The notes beneath the pieces were generated by a model. The model ran no database searches. It saw only the letters and a list, made by a program, of their open reading frames with translations, and had not been told where the DNA came from. A stretch of 14,166 nt of DNA from Candidatus Uhrbacteria bacterium. GTDB taxonomy: Bacteria > Patescibacteriota > Patescibacteriia > 2-12-FULL-60-25. Every line of letters begins with the position of its first letter. The first letter of the stretch is position 1. Both the position numbers and the translations under genes were made by a program. Of this stretch, positions 1 through 5,707 are shown piece by piece. The stretch is from contig JAHFIK010000035.1 of assembly GCA_023246415.1 (NCBI GenBank), positions 1 to 14,166 of the forward strand, read 5' to 3'.

Positions 1-36
1 TCCCGAACGGTTCGGGCGTTTGCGAAGAACGGTCAT
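1..36 (-). CDS. 5' end of an unknown gene running off the window (putative)
   Basis: An ATG at 36 on the minus strand opens a frame that stays open to the window edge (MTVLRKRPNRSG, basic). It lies 13 bases from the end of a near-consensus -10 box (49-54), so the predicted transcript would carry only about 6 leader bases. No Shine-Dalgarno sequence precedes it. The same arrangement is seen for the L19 gene in this window, which is the main reason for calling it. Twelve codons are too few to recognise a family. The promoter could instead serve an untranslated RNA, since a short hairpin (2-16, arms CCCGAA/TTCGGG) lies just inside the transcript. Confidence 0.35.
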   Translation of the reverse strand, partial: MTVLRKRPNRSG

Positions 37-48
37 CAATTAAGGACT

Positions 49-77
49 AGTATAGGGGAGTATGGGGAAATTGTCAA
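49..77 (-). promoter_or_regulatory. Sigma-70 type promoter, near consensus
   Basis: On the minus strand, -35 TTGACA (72-77) and -10 TATACT (49-54) are separated by exactly 17 bases. This is the closest match to the bacterial consensus in the window. The predicted start of transcription is near 42, directed out of the left edge. The strength of the match suggests a well-expressed gene or stable RNA to the left. Confidence 0.65.
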
Positions 78-93
78 ACCCCTCAGGAGGAAA

Positions 94-176
94 ATGGCTT
101 CATGGCCACATTGTTTCACTGCTCAACACTGGCGTGCCTAGGCATGAGCAATGAAACAATGTAGCCATGAAGCCAT
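94..176 (-). terminator. Long imperfect palindrome of 8-base words, terminator of the FMN reductase gene
   Basis: Arms 94-125 and 145-176 pair over 32 positions with two differences. Both are C-A on the plus strand but G-U wobbles in a minus-strand transcript, so the RNA hairpin is continuous only for the leftward transcript. That transcript then runs into TTTT (complement of 91-94). The structure begins 9 bases after the FMN reductase stop. Each arm is a run of 8-base words (ATGGCTTC, ATGGCCAC, ATTGTTTC, ACTGCTCA). The loop holds the palindrome TGCCTAGGCA (135-144). The words are shared with the palindrome at 11788-11853. Confidence 0.7.
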
Positions 177-185
177 GATGATTTT

Positions 186-734
186 TTAGATCCCAACCTT
201 CCCCTCCCGTCCGGCTTTCAGGGCATTCGTGTACCAGAACAGTTCTTCAAACATCTTGCCGCAGCGATCGTCATAGCTGGGGTCGGTGATGGTCCCGTCC
301 GCATTGAAGAGCGTACGGCAACCCGAGAAATAGACAGATTCACGGATCGGACACATGTGGAGTTCGATCGTGACGAGTTTAACCTGTTCCACGACGCGCG
401 CTCCACCAAGACCGCCGGCAGACACGCCACAGACCGCGACGGGTTTGCGGGCGAACTCATCGTACAGCGTATCGAGCATCTCTTTGAGCGGACCAGGATA
501 GCCGTGGTTGTATTCGGGGGTGACGATGATCAGCGCATCCGCAGCCTTCATGATGTCGGCCCAGGGTTTCACGTGTTCTTGCTCAAACGTTTTTTTCTCA
601 TGATAATCTGCGGGGTCGATGACCTGTGTTTCAACACCGCGTACGGCAAGGAGTTTTGCGACATAGGCAGCAGCCGCATCACTTGATGCGCCATCACGCG
701 CGGTACCGAGGAGAACGGGGATGGAGAGAGACAT
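186..734 (-). CDS. NAD(P)H-dependent FMN reductase family protein
   Basis: This 182-residue flavodoxin-fold protein belongs to the NADPH-dependent FMN reductase family, whose members reduce FMN, quinones or azo/nitro compounds in the cytoplasm. Visible marks are the N-terminal strand SIPVLLGTARDG, whose GTAR (10-13) begins the FMN phosphate loop; the family signature TPEYNHGYPGPLK (72-84), which contacts flavin; and SAGGLGG (105-111). The length is typical. The ATG at 734 is chosen because the reading frame upstream (to 827) encodes residues unlike the family, and the family always starts a few residues before the first strand. No Shine-Dalgarno is seen. The gene has a possible promoter at 810-838 and ends at the palindrome 94-176. 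The exact substrate cannot be told from sequence. Confidence 0.9.
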   Translation of the reverse strand: MSLSIPVLLGTARDGASSDAAAAYVAKLLAVRGVETQVIDPADYHEKKTFEQEHVKPWADIMKAADALIIVTPEYNHGYPGPLKEMLDTLYDEFARKPVAVCGVSAGGLGGARVVEQVKLVTIELHMCPIRESVYFSGCRTLFNADGTITDPSYDDRCGKMFEELFWYTNALKAGREGKVGI

Positions 735-809
735 AGGTAAAAGATGAGATTGGTGGAAACGTTCGAAATGCGGCGAACGAAATGAGTTCAAATACGGGAT
801 TGAAAGACT

Positions 810-838
810 ATGATACCGAACATGCACGACGATCCCAA
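810..838 (-). promoter_or_regulatory. Possible promoter of the FMN reductase gene
   Basis: Minus strand: -35 TTGGGA (833-838), 17-base spacer, -10 TATCAT (810-815), giving a start near 803 and a leader of about 70 bases. The spacing matches the other promoters of the window, but the -35 is weak. It begins 12 bases past the hairpin at 850-872. Confidence 0.4.
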
Positions 839-849
839 ATACATGATGA

Positions 850-872
850 GCCCCCGAAGACGGTTCGGGGGC
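850..872 (-). terminator. GC-rich hairpin behind the frameshifted gene
   Basis: The arms GCCCCCGAA (850-858) and TTCGGGGGC (864-872) form a 9-bp perfect stem with a 5-base loop. It starts 22 bases after the stop at 894-896 and ahead of the next promoter. There is no clean T-run on the minus strand, so termination efficiency is uncertain. Confidence 0.4.
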
Positions 873-893
873 TGTTCATCAGCGGAGTGTCTC

Positions 894-1381
894 TCACGAG
901 GGCGTTGGAGACGGGTTTGATTTTTGAGCAAATGTACGTTCGAATAATTCGAGCGTTTCTTCGAACGACCCGGCTTCGATTTCGAGCGCGCGTGGAAACG
1001 TGTCGATATCTGAAGGGATGGGTTGAACAGAGGCGCTAAACGGGGAAGGAACCCGTGTTCGATGTTTCCAGACGAGTCGGACGCGCTGAGTTTCTCCACG
1101 GCAATCCGTGTTAAAAAACAGCAGGTGCTGCTCACTGATATGCAACCATCGGAACTGTTCGACAGAACAGCCGATGTGATGTGCTCGTTCTCGGAGCTCC
1201 ACCTCAAATGACGGTTCATCAAATGCGGTGCTTGTGACGGGTTGAGGCCGAGGGCGTCGAATATCACTGCTTTCACTACGGCGTCCTGCAACGTCGTTGA
1301 CGGAAGAAGTTCTGGGTCGATACATGGCGTGTACGACGAATCTTTCTCCGCAAAAAAGGTGCGGTGCCCGGTGTATATCAT
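894..1381 (-). pseudogene. Uncharacterised gene, apparently frameshifted
   Basis: No family is recognised. From the ATG at 1381 one frame gives protein-like sequence (MIYTGHRTFFAEKDSSYTP, then LQDAVVKAVIFDALGLNPSQ), while the overlapping frame there is Arg/Ser-rich and looks like a shadow. From about 1210 to the TGA at 894 the opposite holds: the second frame gives FEVELRERAHHIGCSVEQF, HLLFFNTD and FEETLELFERTF, while the first frame degrades. Joining the two at roughly 1195-1240 gives a soluble protein of about 160 residues. Either a one-base indel (natural or assembly error) has broken the gene, or a shorter product begins at the in-frame ATG at about 1325 (about 143 residues). The gene is followed by a hairpin at 850-872 and may be co-transcribed from the EEP gene upstream. 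Confidence 0.45.
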
Positions 1382-1407
1382 GGAAAAAGAGCAACGTCTA
1401 GTAGAGA

Positions 1408-1470
<63 letters not shown>

Positions 1471-1473
1471 GAT

Positions 1474-2253
1474 CTATTCGAACTTCAGGACCATCGGAAG
1501 ATGGTCGGAGACTTCATTTGAGACAACCTCGAAATCGTGCACGACGATATCTGGGGTGACCAGCGTGTAATCAGCGAATTTATCCGGCCAGGGGAAGAGT
1601 GCATTTCGCGTGGTCGGAATGTGGTTCGTGGTGATGAGATTAATCATCGGTGCGAGCGCTGGGACATCTGGCTGCTCAAGCATCGCCATGCATTGCGTCC
1701 CGTGTTCAAAATTAAAGTCACCGCAGAGAATGTGTTTTGATCCCAAACATCGACTCCGGACCTGGTTAATGATACGAGACTGTTCCGTGCGTGCGGGAGA
1801 ATCCGTTTTCGTCTTTGAACAGAGTCCGTGGAGATTGAAGACCGTGTATGGAATCCCGTGGTGCGTGAATGAGATGTGCGCCATGTTCTGTCCGTGATCG
1901 CCGTATCTGCCGGTATGGAGGTATCGCTCAAGATAGACGATGTCATCACTGAACTGATCAACGGGAATTGTTTCTCTGATAAAAATGGCGAGTCCGTTTT
2001 CGGTCGGCGTGTCGACCGGGCCTTCAAGATCATTCCCTTTCATGACCGGAAAAAAGAACGCGCGGAATCCGTCGAGGACCTTCTGCATCTCTTGGAAGAG
2101 ATTCATGCGCGTCGCGCCGTACGTCACCAGGTCGCTTGAGCTGTAGACTTCCTGAAAACAAAAAAGATCCGTATCGGATTTCTGTTCATCGATGAAGGCC
2201 ATGAGCGGCTCGTACATTTTTCCACCCCAGCAGTTGAGCGAGACGAGTTTCAT
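1474..2253 (-). CDS. Endonuclease/exonuclease/phosphatase (EEP) family protein
   Basis: This 259-residue protein has the full EEP metal-dependent phosphodiesterase layout: LNCWGG with Asn7, FQEVY with the metal-binding Glu35, the catalytic HG motif LHGL with His142, CGDFN with Asp179 and Asn181, DYTLVTPDI (228-236), and C-terminal SDH with Asp250/His251. The family hydrolyses phosphodiester or phosphomonoester bonds in DNA, RNA, lipids or inositol phosphates; nothing here fixes the substrate. There is no signal peptide, so it is probably cytoplasmic. The ATG at 2253 is chosen because MKLVSLNCWGG is the canonical N-terminus and the upstream frame is palindrome sequence. No Shine-Dalgarno is seen. 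The start lies 14 bases from the palindrome that separates it from tRNA-Leu, and the stop lies 3 bases before another palindrome. Confidence 0.88.
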   Translation of the reverse strand: MKLVSLNCWGGKMYEPLMAFIDEQKSDTDLFCFQEVYSSSDLVTYGATRMNLFQEMQKVLDGFRAFFFPVMKGNDLEGPVDTPTENGLAIFIRETIPVDQFSDDIVYLERYLHTGRYGDHGQNMAHISFTHHGIPYTVFNLHGLCSKTKTDSPARTEQSRIINQVRSRCLGSKHILCGDFNFEHGTQCMAMLEQPDVPALAPMINLITTNHIPTTRNALFPWPDKFADYTLVTPDIVVHDFEVVSNEVSDHLPMVLKFE

Positions 2254-2267
2254 AGTGAGAAGAATTT

Positions 2268-2327
2268 GGAATTTGGAATTTAGAATTTGGGTTCGAATCC
2301 GGACCCAAATTCTAAATTCCAAATTCC
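2268..2327. repeat. Palindrome with arms of GGAATTT-like 7-mers
   Basis: The perfect 25-base arms 2268-2292 and 2303-2327 are built of GGAATTT, GGAATTT, AGAATTT and GGGT, with a ten-base loop. A further half unit extends left (2261-2267). The same 7-mer array recurs at 6498-6557. It lies 18 bases behind the tRNA 3' end and 14 bases before the EEP start codon. No T-run follows on the minus strand. The arm tips plus loop read GGGTTCGAATCC on the plus strand, which resembles a tRNA T-arm. Confidence 0.85.
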
Positions 2328-2345
2328 ATATTCCTTCCCCCAACA

Positions 2346-2432
2346 TGGTGCCGCGAGAGAGACTTGAACTCTCATGAGATTGCTCTCGCTGGAACCTGAA
2401 TCCAGTGCGTCTACCAATTTCGCCATCGCGGC
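2346..2432 (-). tRNA. tRNA-Leu (anticodon CAG)
   Basis: The complement of 2346-2432 folds as a class II tRNA of 87 bases. Acceptor GCCGCGA pairs with TCGCGGC, followed by discriminator A and an encoded CCA. A D-arm with TTGGTAGAC follows. The anticodon arm is CTGGA-TTCAGGT-TCCAG with anticodon CAG, then a long variable arm (GAG/CTC stem) as expected of leucine tRNAs, and T-arm GAGAG-TTCAAGT-CTCTC. It reads CUG codons. A clear promoter (2460-2488) lies 28 bases upstream. The palindrome 2268-2327 follows. Confidence 0.97.
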
Positions 2433-2459
2433 ATCACGTGGGGGGAAGGTTCGCGCGAA

Positions 2460-2488
2460 AGCGTACAAGGAAACGCCAAGATGGGCAA
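2460..2488 (-). promoter_or_regulatory. Promoter of tRNA-Leu
   Basis: Minus strand: -35 TTGCCC (2483-2488), 17-base spacer, -10 TACGCT (2460-2465). The predicted start is near 2453, about 21 bases before the tRNA 5' end, leaving a short leader to be trimmed by RNase P. The rest of the gap 2433-2685 holds only this promoter and the divergent one for the sigma factor. Confidence 0.65.
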
Positions 2489-2583
2489 GCCGGGGAGTGA
2501 GAAGGACAGGGACTGACTGAATATGGGCGGAATGAGCGGTTGATCGAACGATCGTATGGCGGAACGGGGCGGGACAGGGGCTC

Positions 2584-2612
2584 TTGACGGAAGCGATAAA
2601 GATCGATATCTT
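2584..2612 (+). promoter_or_regulatory. Promoter of the sigma factor gene
   Basis: -35 TTGACG (2584-2589), 17-base spacer, -10 TATCTT (2607-2612), predicted start near 2619, leader of about 67 bases. It supports the internal ATG at 2686, because any in-frame start further upstream would overlap the promoter. Confidence 0.65.
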
Positions 2613-2685
2613 TTCGCATTGCTCCTTTTTATTTCGCCTCTCTGAGGCGTCGTCAGGCTGCGTTTCAAGTGCGGAGGTTGCGTCG

Positions 2686-3273
2686 ATGAATGAGAAAGAC
2701 CGTGAGCGATTTTTGCGTAAAGCCGAACCAACCATTCTGTTGGTCGCGCATCGTCTCGCGAATCAATTTCCGTCGTCTGGCTTGAAGGTTGATGACCTGT
2801 GTCAGGAAGGGCGGATCAAGATTTGGCGACAAGCGGCGGCATATACGGATCAAGAGAATGCATTTCACGGGTTTGTGTCTGTGTGTGCATATCGAGCCAT
2901 GTTGGACGCGCTTCGATTAGCCTGCGGACGGAGTGGTCAGAAGCTTCAGCTACGGGAACTCCGTTCAGACGAGCGTCAGCGACGTGAGGATGACCATCAT
3001 CATGAACGCTTCGAAGGCGCTGACACGACACCAGAGCAACTCGCGATCGACGCTGAGATGAGGCGTCTCGTATTGGCTTGTTTGCGAGTTGTTCCGCAGG
3101 ATCAACAAGACGTCCTTATCCGAACCTATGGACTGTATGGACAATCCATGGAGACTCGAGAGGAAATTGCTCCGTCATTCGGCGTTTCGGGCCCCTGTAT
3201 TTCCCAATACAAACGGAAGGGTCTTGAATCCTTACGGAAGCATCTTCGCCAGGTGTTGCAGGACGAACCTTGA
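2686..3273 (+). CDS. RNA polymerase sigma factor, sigma-70 family (small, alternative)
   Basis: This 195-residue protein carries sigma region 2 (about 15-80), with the core-binding and -10 recognition stretch DLCQEGRIKIWRQAAAYT (37-54), and sigma region 4 (about 138-188). Region 4 has a helix-turn-helix (EEIAPSFGVSGPCISQYKRK) for -35 recognition. Between them is only a charged linker with HHH (104-106), so regions 1 and 3 are absent, as in small alternative sigma factors. Region 4 looks closer to the larger sigma-70 groups than to typical ECF factors. The ATG at 2686 is favoured by GGAGG at 2673-2677, eight bases upstream, one of the few clear ribosome sites in the window. No anti-sigma gene is adjacent. 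The gene ends at a bidirectional terminator. Its regulon cannot be inferred. Confidence 0.9.
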   Translation: MNEKDRERFLRKAEPTILLVAHRLANQFPSSGLKVDDLCQEGRIKIWRQAAAYTDQENAFHGFVSVCAYRAMLDALRLACGRSGQKLQLRELRSDERQRREDDHHHERFEGADTTPEQLAIDAEMRRLVLACLRVVPQDQQDVLIRTYGLYGQSMETREEIAPSFGVSGPCISQYKRKGLESLRKHLRQVLQDEP

Positions 3274-3292
3274 TCTGTTCGTAACAACGTTG

Positions 3293-3329
3293 AAAAAAGA
3301 GCCCCCCTGTCTCAGGAGCGGCTCTTTTT
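3293..3329. terminator. Bidirectional intrinsic terminator between convergent genes
   Basis: AAAAAGAGCC (3294-3303) pairs with GGCTCTTTTT (3320-3329), with an inner stem CCTG/CAGG (3306-3309, 3313-3316). T-runs occur on both strands. It serves the rightward sigma gene and the leftward solute-binding protein gene, whose stop is at 3345. Confidence 0.9.
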
Positions 3330-3344
3330 CATATCTGTCCTTTT

Positions 3345-5195
3345 TTATCTCAGTCCCCACGCCGTTTTCACGTACCACTGTGACAGATTGGTGAATCGGT
3401 CTGAAGGTGTCGAGAGTGTCATCTTCTCTGATACGCCCCGAATCCGCGTCGAAAAGGCGTAGGTTGTGTGTGGTTGTGTAAGGAAGATGGCGGGCGTTCG
3501 CGCATTGATCGCCGTGGTTAGTTTTTTCTTGGCGGTTGCGAGGGCGTCGGTTGAGGATGCACTGCCCATGTCTTTGATCGCCTCATCAACATCCCGGTCT
3601 TTCAGGTTCGACAGGTTCAGTCCATTTCCATCTGCCTGGCCGCTCCACCAGATCTGATATTGGTTTTCTGATGGAGGCAGTAAAACATTCCAGAGGACAA
3701 TTTGGAGATTTCGATCCCGCGTCGCCTGTGTGAGCAGCGTGCCCGTGGGTTCGGTTTTCACGGTGACACGCGCATTCAGGAGTGACCATCGTTGAGCAAG
3801 GGTATTGGCGATGGCGATCAGTTCTGGGACATCAGGGACGGAAATGGTGAGTGCGAATGCCGGCGTCGAACTCGTCGACACGGCCGTAGAAGTTGATTTT
3901 GCAACACTCGTTTTCAGACGGATATCTGCGCCCTCGGCAAGCGTCCATCCGGCGTCGTCCAGTTTTTTCCGCGCGGCGGCAAGTCGTTCTTCCGTTGAGC
4001 TTGCCATGAGCGGCGGTGGATCAGATGGGAACGGTCCCCCGACCGGTACGGCAAATCCATTTTGAGCGTTCACGATATCTTCCCGATCTACGCTCATGGC
4101 GAGCGCTTCACGGACGTGACTATCTTTCAGGATCGGATCGGTGACATTCAGGAACGCGACGGATTCCTCCGGGAGATCAATCGACGTCATGGTGAACGCG
4201 GAGGACGGAAATTTTTTGACATCAAAGGCAGGCACGAATGCAACCGCATCCGCTTGCCCGCCGCGGACCGCATCTTCTGCGGCCGTACGATCGGGGTAGT
4301 ATCGAAACTCGACTTCATCGAGTAACGGTTTTTCGTTTCGATATCCGTTAAACCGTTTGAGGAGATACGATAAAATTGTTCCGCTTGATCCGCGTCGAAA
4401 ATCGCTTGCCATGAATGGTCCGGCGCCGATCGGTCGGATGTTCGCATCGGCGAGCTGCGCGTTTTGCGGTTGGATGTCGCCCCAAAGATGTGCGGGAAGA
4501 ATGCCAATCGTCAGCGCCTCAAGGAAGGTGGCATCCGGCTGACCGAGTGAGATCACAACCGTGCGTTCATCTGGAGCGGAAAACGAGGCGTCCCGGAATT
4601 CTCCACTATGCGGACTCCGCCATGCAGGATTTTTTGCGCTCTCAAGGGTGAAGACAACATCTTCGCTCGTGAGGGGGGTTCCATCATGAAAGAAGATATT
4701 GTTTTTGAGCGTCACGGTCAGAACCTTGGCATCTGACGACCAGGAATACGAATCCGCGAGATCATTTATGAGTGTCCCATTCTTCCGTCGAAATAATCCG
4801 GAGAAGACCAGTGCGGTCAGATCCGCATCCGGATCGTTTGCGGAGGCATAGAGCGGATTAATCCCTTTTGGATTTCCGACGACGGCTTCAATGAGTTTGC
4901 CGCCCGAACTTGGGGAGTGCGCGATCCGCTGATTGATAAACATCCAGGCCGCGACCGAACCGGACAGTAAGAAAAAAAAGGCCGCGATGATAATGAGTCG
5001 CTGTTCGGCTCCAGAAAAGACGAGTCCGGAATAGCGAAACTGGCGCCAGCGTGGAATGAACCGTGCGGACGTTGTCCCAACGATCAAGGCATGATCTGCG
5101 CGTGGCGGGACCACGAACTGCGCAGACGCGGTGCGTCCTTCTCGGGCGGCGAGTGCTGCCTTCAGGCGTGTTCGGATGTTTGTGAGGAGTCCCAT
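3345..5195 (-). CDS. ABC transporter family 5 substrate-binding protein, membrane-anchored
   Basis: This 616-residue protein has a basic cytoplasmic tail (1-66), one membrane segment (about 67-87, LIIIAAFFFLLSGSVAAWMF) and an extracytoplasmic family 5 extracellular solute-binding domain (about 100-616). The opening GKLIEAVVGNPKGINPLYAS and the stretch NNIFFHDGTPLTSEDVVFTL are typical of peptide/nickel-type binding proteins (DppA/OppA/NikA-like). Unlike most relatives it has no lipobox; the helix is the anchor. No permease or ATPase gene is nearby, so it is an orphan here and may act with a distant transporter or not in transport at all. It lies downstream of secG in the same direction, but a terminator-like hairpin ends only 18 bases before its ATG, and no Shine-Dalgarno is seen. 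The ligand is not predictable. Confidence 0.88.
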   Translation of the reverse strand: MGLLTNIRTRLKAALAAREGRTASAQFVVPPRADHALIVGTTSARFIPRWRQFRYSGLVFSGAEQRLIIIAAFFFLLSGSVAAWMFINQRIAHSPSSGGKLIEAVVGNPKGINPLYASANDPDADLTALVFSGLFRRKNGTLINDLADSYSWSSDAKVLTVTLKNNIFFHDGTPLTSEDVVFTLESAKNPAWRSPHSGEFRDASFSAPDERTVVISLGQPDATFLEALTIGILPAHLWGDIQPQNAQLADANIRPIGAGPFMASDFRRGSSGTILSYLLKRFNGYRNEKPLLDEVEFRYYPDRTAAEDAVRGGQADAVAFVPAFDVKKFPSSAFTMTSIDLPEESVAFLNVTDPILKDSHVREALAMSVDREDIVNAQNGFAVPVGGPFPSDPPPLMASSTEERLAAARKKLDDAGWTLAEGADIRLKTSVAKSTSTAVSTSSTPAFALTISVPDVPELIAIANTLAQRWSLLNARVTVKTEPTGTLLTQATRDRNLQIVLWNVLLPPSENQYQIWWSGQADGNGLNLSNLKDRDVDEAIKDMGSASSTDALATAKKKLTTAINARTPAIFLTQPHTTYAFSTRIRGVSEKMTLSTPSDRFTNLSQWYVKTAWGLR

Positions 5196-5213
5196 GGGGG
5201 AGAAGAAGAAAAA

Positions 5214-5297
5214 TCCGTACGTCCGTTTCTCCGTCTATCCGGAGGTTCGGATCTCGGATCTCCCTACGGACTTACGGACCAACGGAGGAACGGATCG
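5214..5297 (-). terminator. Palindrome of TCCGTnnn 8-mers, terminator-like, between secG and the binding protein
   Basis: The plus strand shows four 8-base words starting TCCG (5214-5245), then four starting ACGG (5266-5297). The strongest pairing is 5214-5226 with 5266-5278, 13 positions with one mismatch. In the leftward transcript the stem is followed at once by TTTTTC, the classic terminator layout, starting about 26 bases after the secG stop. It ends only 18 bases before the next ATG, so it may reduce expression of the downstream gene. Confidence 0.6.
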
Positions 5298-5304
5298 TTG
5301 GATG

Positions 5305-5526
5305 TTACGCGAGCAATACCGTCAGCAGCGCGTTCACGAAGAAGAGGATGGCGATGCCGATGGTGGCGTAATGCAGAATTTTTTCAACACCCCGTTTGGT
5401 ACGGAAGACGTCGTTTCCACCGCCAAATGCCATTCCGAGGCCAGATCCGCGCTGTTGGAGCAGGATCGAGACGATCAGCAGAACGGACAAAATCATCTGA
5501 ATAATCGGGAGAATCAGTTGCTTCAT
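5305..5526 (-). CDS. secG: Protein translocase subunit SecG
   Basis: This 73-residue protein shows the complete SecG pattern: a first membrane helix (about 3-22), the conserved cytoplasmic loop LLQQRGSGLGMAFGGG (22-37) running into TKRGVEKIL, and a second helix (about 50-72). SecG joins SecY and SecE in the membrane channel and assists SecA-driven export. Its length is typical. The ATG at 5526 lies about 18 bases from the predicted transcription start, with no Shine-Dalgarno. The gene has its own promoter at 5551-5579. A terminator-like palindrome follows. Confidence 0.95.
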   Translation of the reverse strand: MKQLILPIIQMILSVLLIVSILLQQRGSGLGMAFGGGNDVFRTKRGVEKILHYATIGIAILFFVNALLTVLLA

Positions 5527-5550
5527 AGGTCGTTTTCAATCGTGATGAGG

Positions 5551-5579
5551 AGGGTAGCGTGTCTCATCCGTTTGGTCAA
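5551..5579 (-). promoter_or_regulatory. Promoter of secG
   Basis: Minus strand: -35 TTGACC (5574-5579), 17-base spacer, -10 TACCCT (5551-5556), followed by CCTC. The same TACCCTCCTC string forms the -10 region of the gene at 11935. Confidence 0.65.
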
Positions 5580-5587
5580 TGTAGCGT

Positions 5588-5677
5588 TGGGAAGTGGGAA
5601 GTGGGGGGTAGGGAGTGGGAAGTGAGAGGTGGTAACGAGTATCCGCTCCCCATTTTCCACTCCCTACTTCCCGACTC
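5588..5677. repeat. Imperfect palindrome of GGGAAGT-like 7-mers between divergent promoters
   Basis: From 5589 the sequence reads as consecutive 7-base words GGGAAGT, GGGAAGT, GGGGGGT, AGGGAGT, GGGAAGT, GAGAGGT. The segment 5643-5677 is its diverged inverse, sharing the core TAGGGAGTGG. It sits between the secG promoter (leftward) and the promoter at 5692 (rightward), so it is behind no gene end and cannot be an ordinary terminator for its neighbours. Confidence 0.75.
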
Positions 5678-5691
5678 CCTATCCTCGTTCA

Positions 5692-5700
5692 TGATACAAT
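5692..5700 (+). promoter_or_regulatory. Extended -10 promoter of the DsbA-like gene
   Basis: TGATACAAT (5692-5700) is an extended -10 element (TGn followed by TACAAT). No convincing -35 lies 17 bases upstream, where the GGGAAGT palindrome ends. The predicted start falls at about 5706-5708, that is, on or next to the GTG start codon at 5708. Confidence 0.6.
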
Positions 5701-5707
5701 CCTCCCT

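Noticed and set aside
85..138. AGGAGG followed by ATG at 94, opening a 15-codon frame
   Set aside because: The spacing is only 3 bases, the frame is palindrome arm sequence, and it points against the surrounding transcription. Most likely chance.
788..893. Tail of the first frame of the frameshifted gene continuing to 788
   Set aside because: It runs through the hairpin 850-872 and the predicted FMN reductase promoter; the residues are low-quality and look non-coding.
2280..2735. Minus-strand frame of 151 codons across the tRNA
   Set aside because: It reads through tRNA-Leu (AKLVDALDSGSSESN is a typical tRNA shadow) and palindrome sequence.
5131..5625. Plus-strand frame of 164 codons opposite secG and the binding protein start
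   Set aside because: Antisense to secG, whose identity is certain, and passes through two palindromes.
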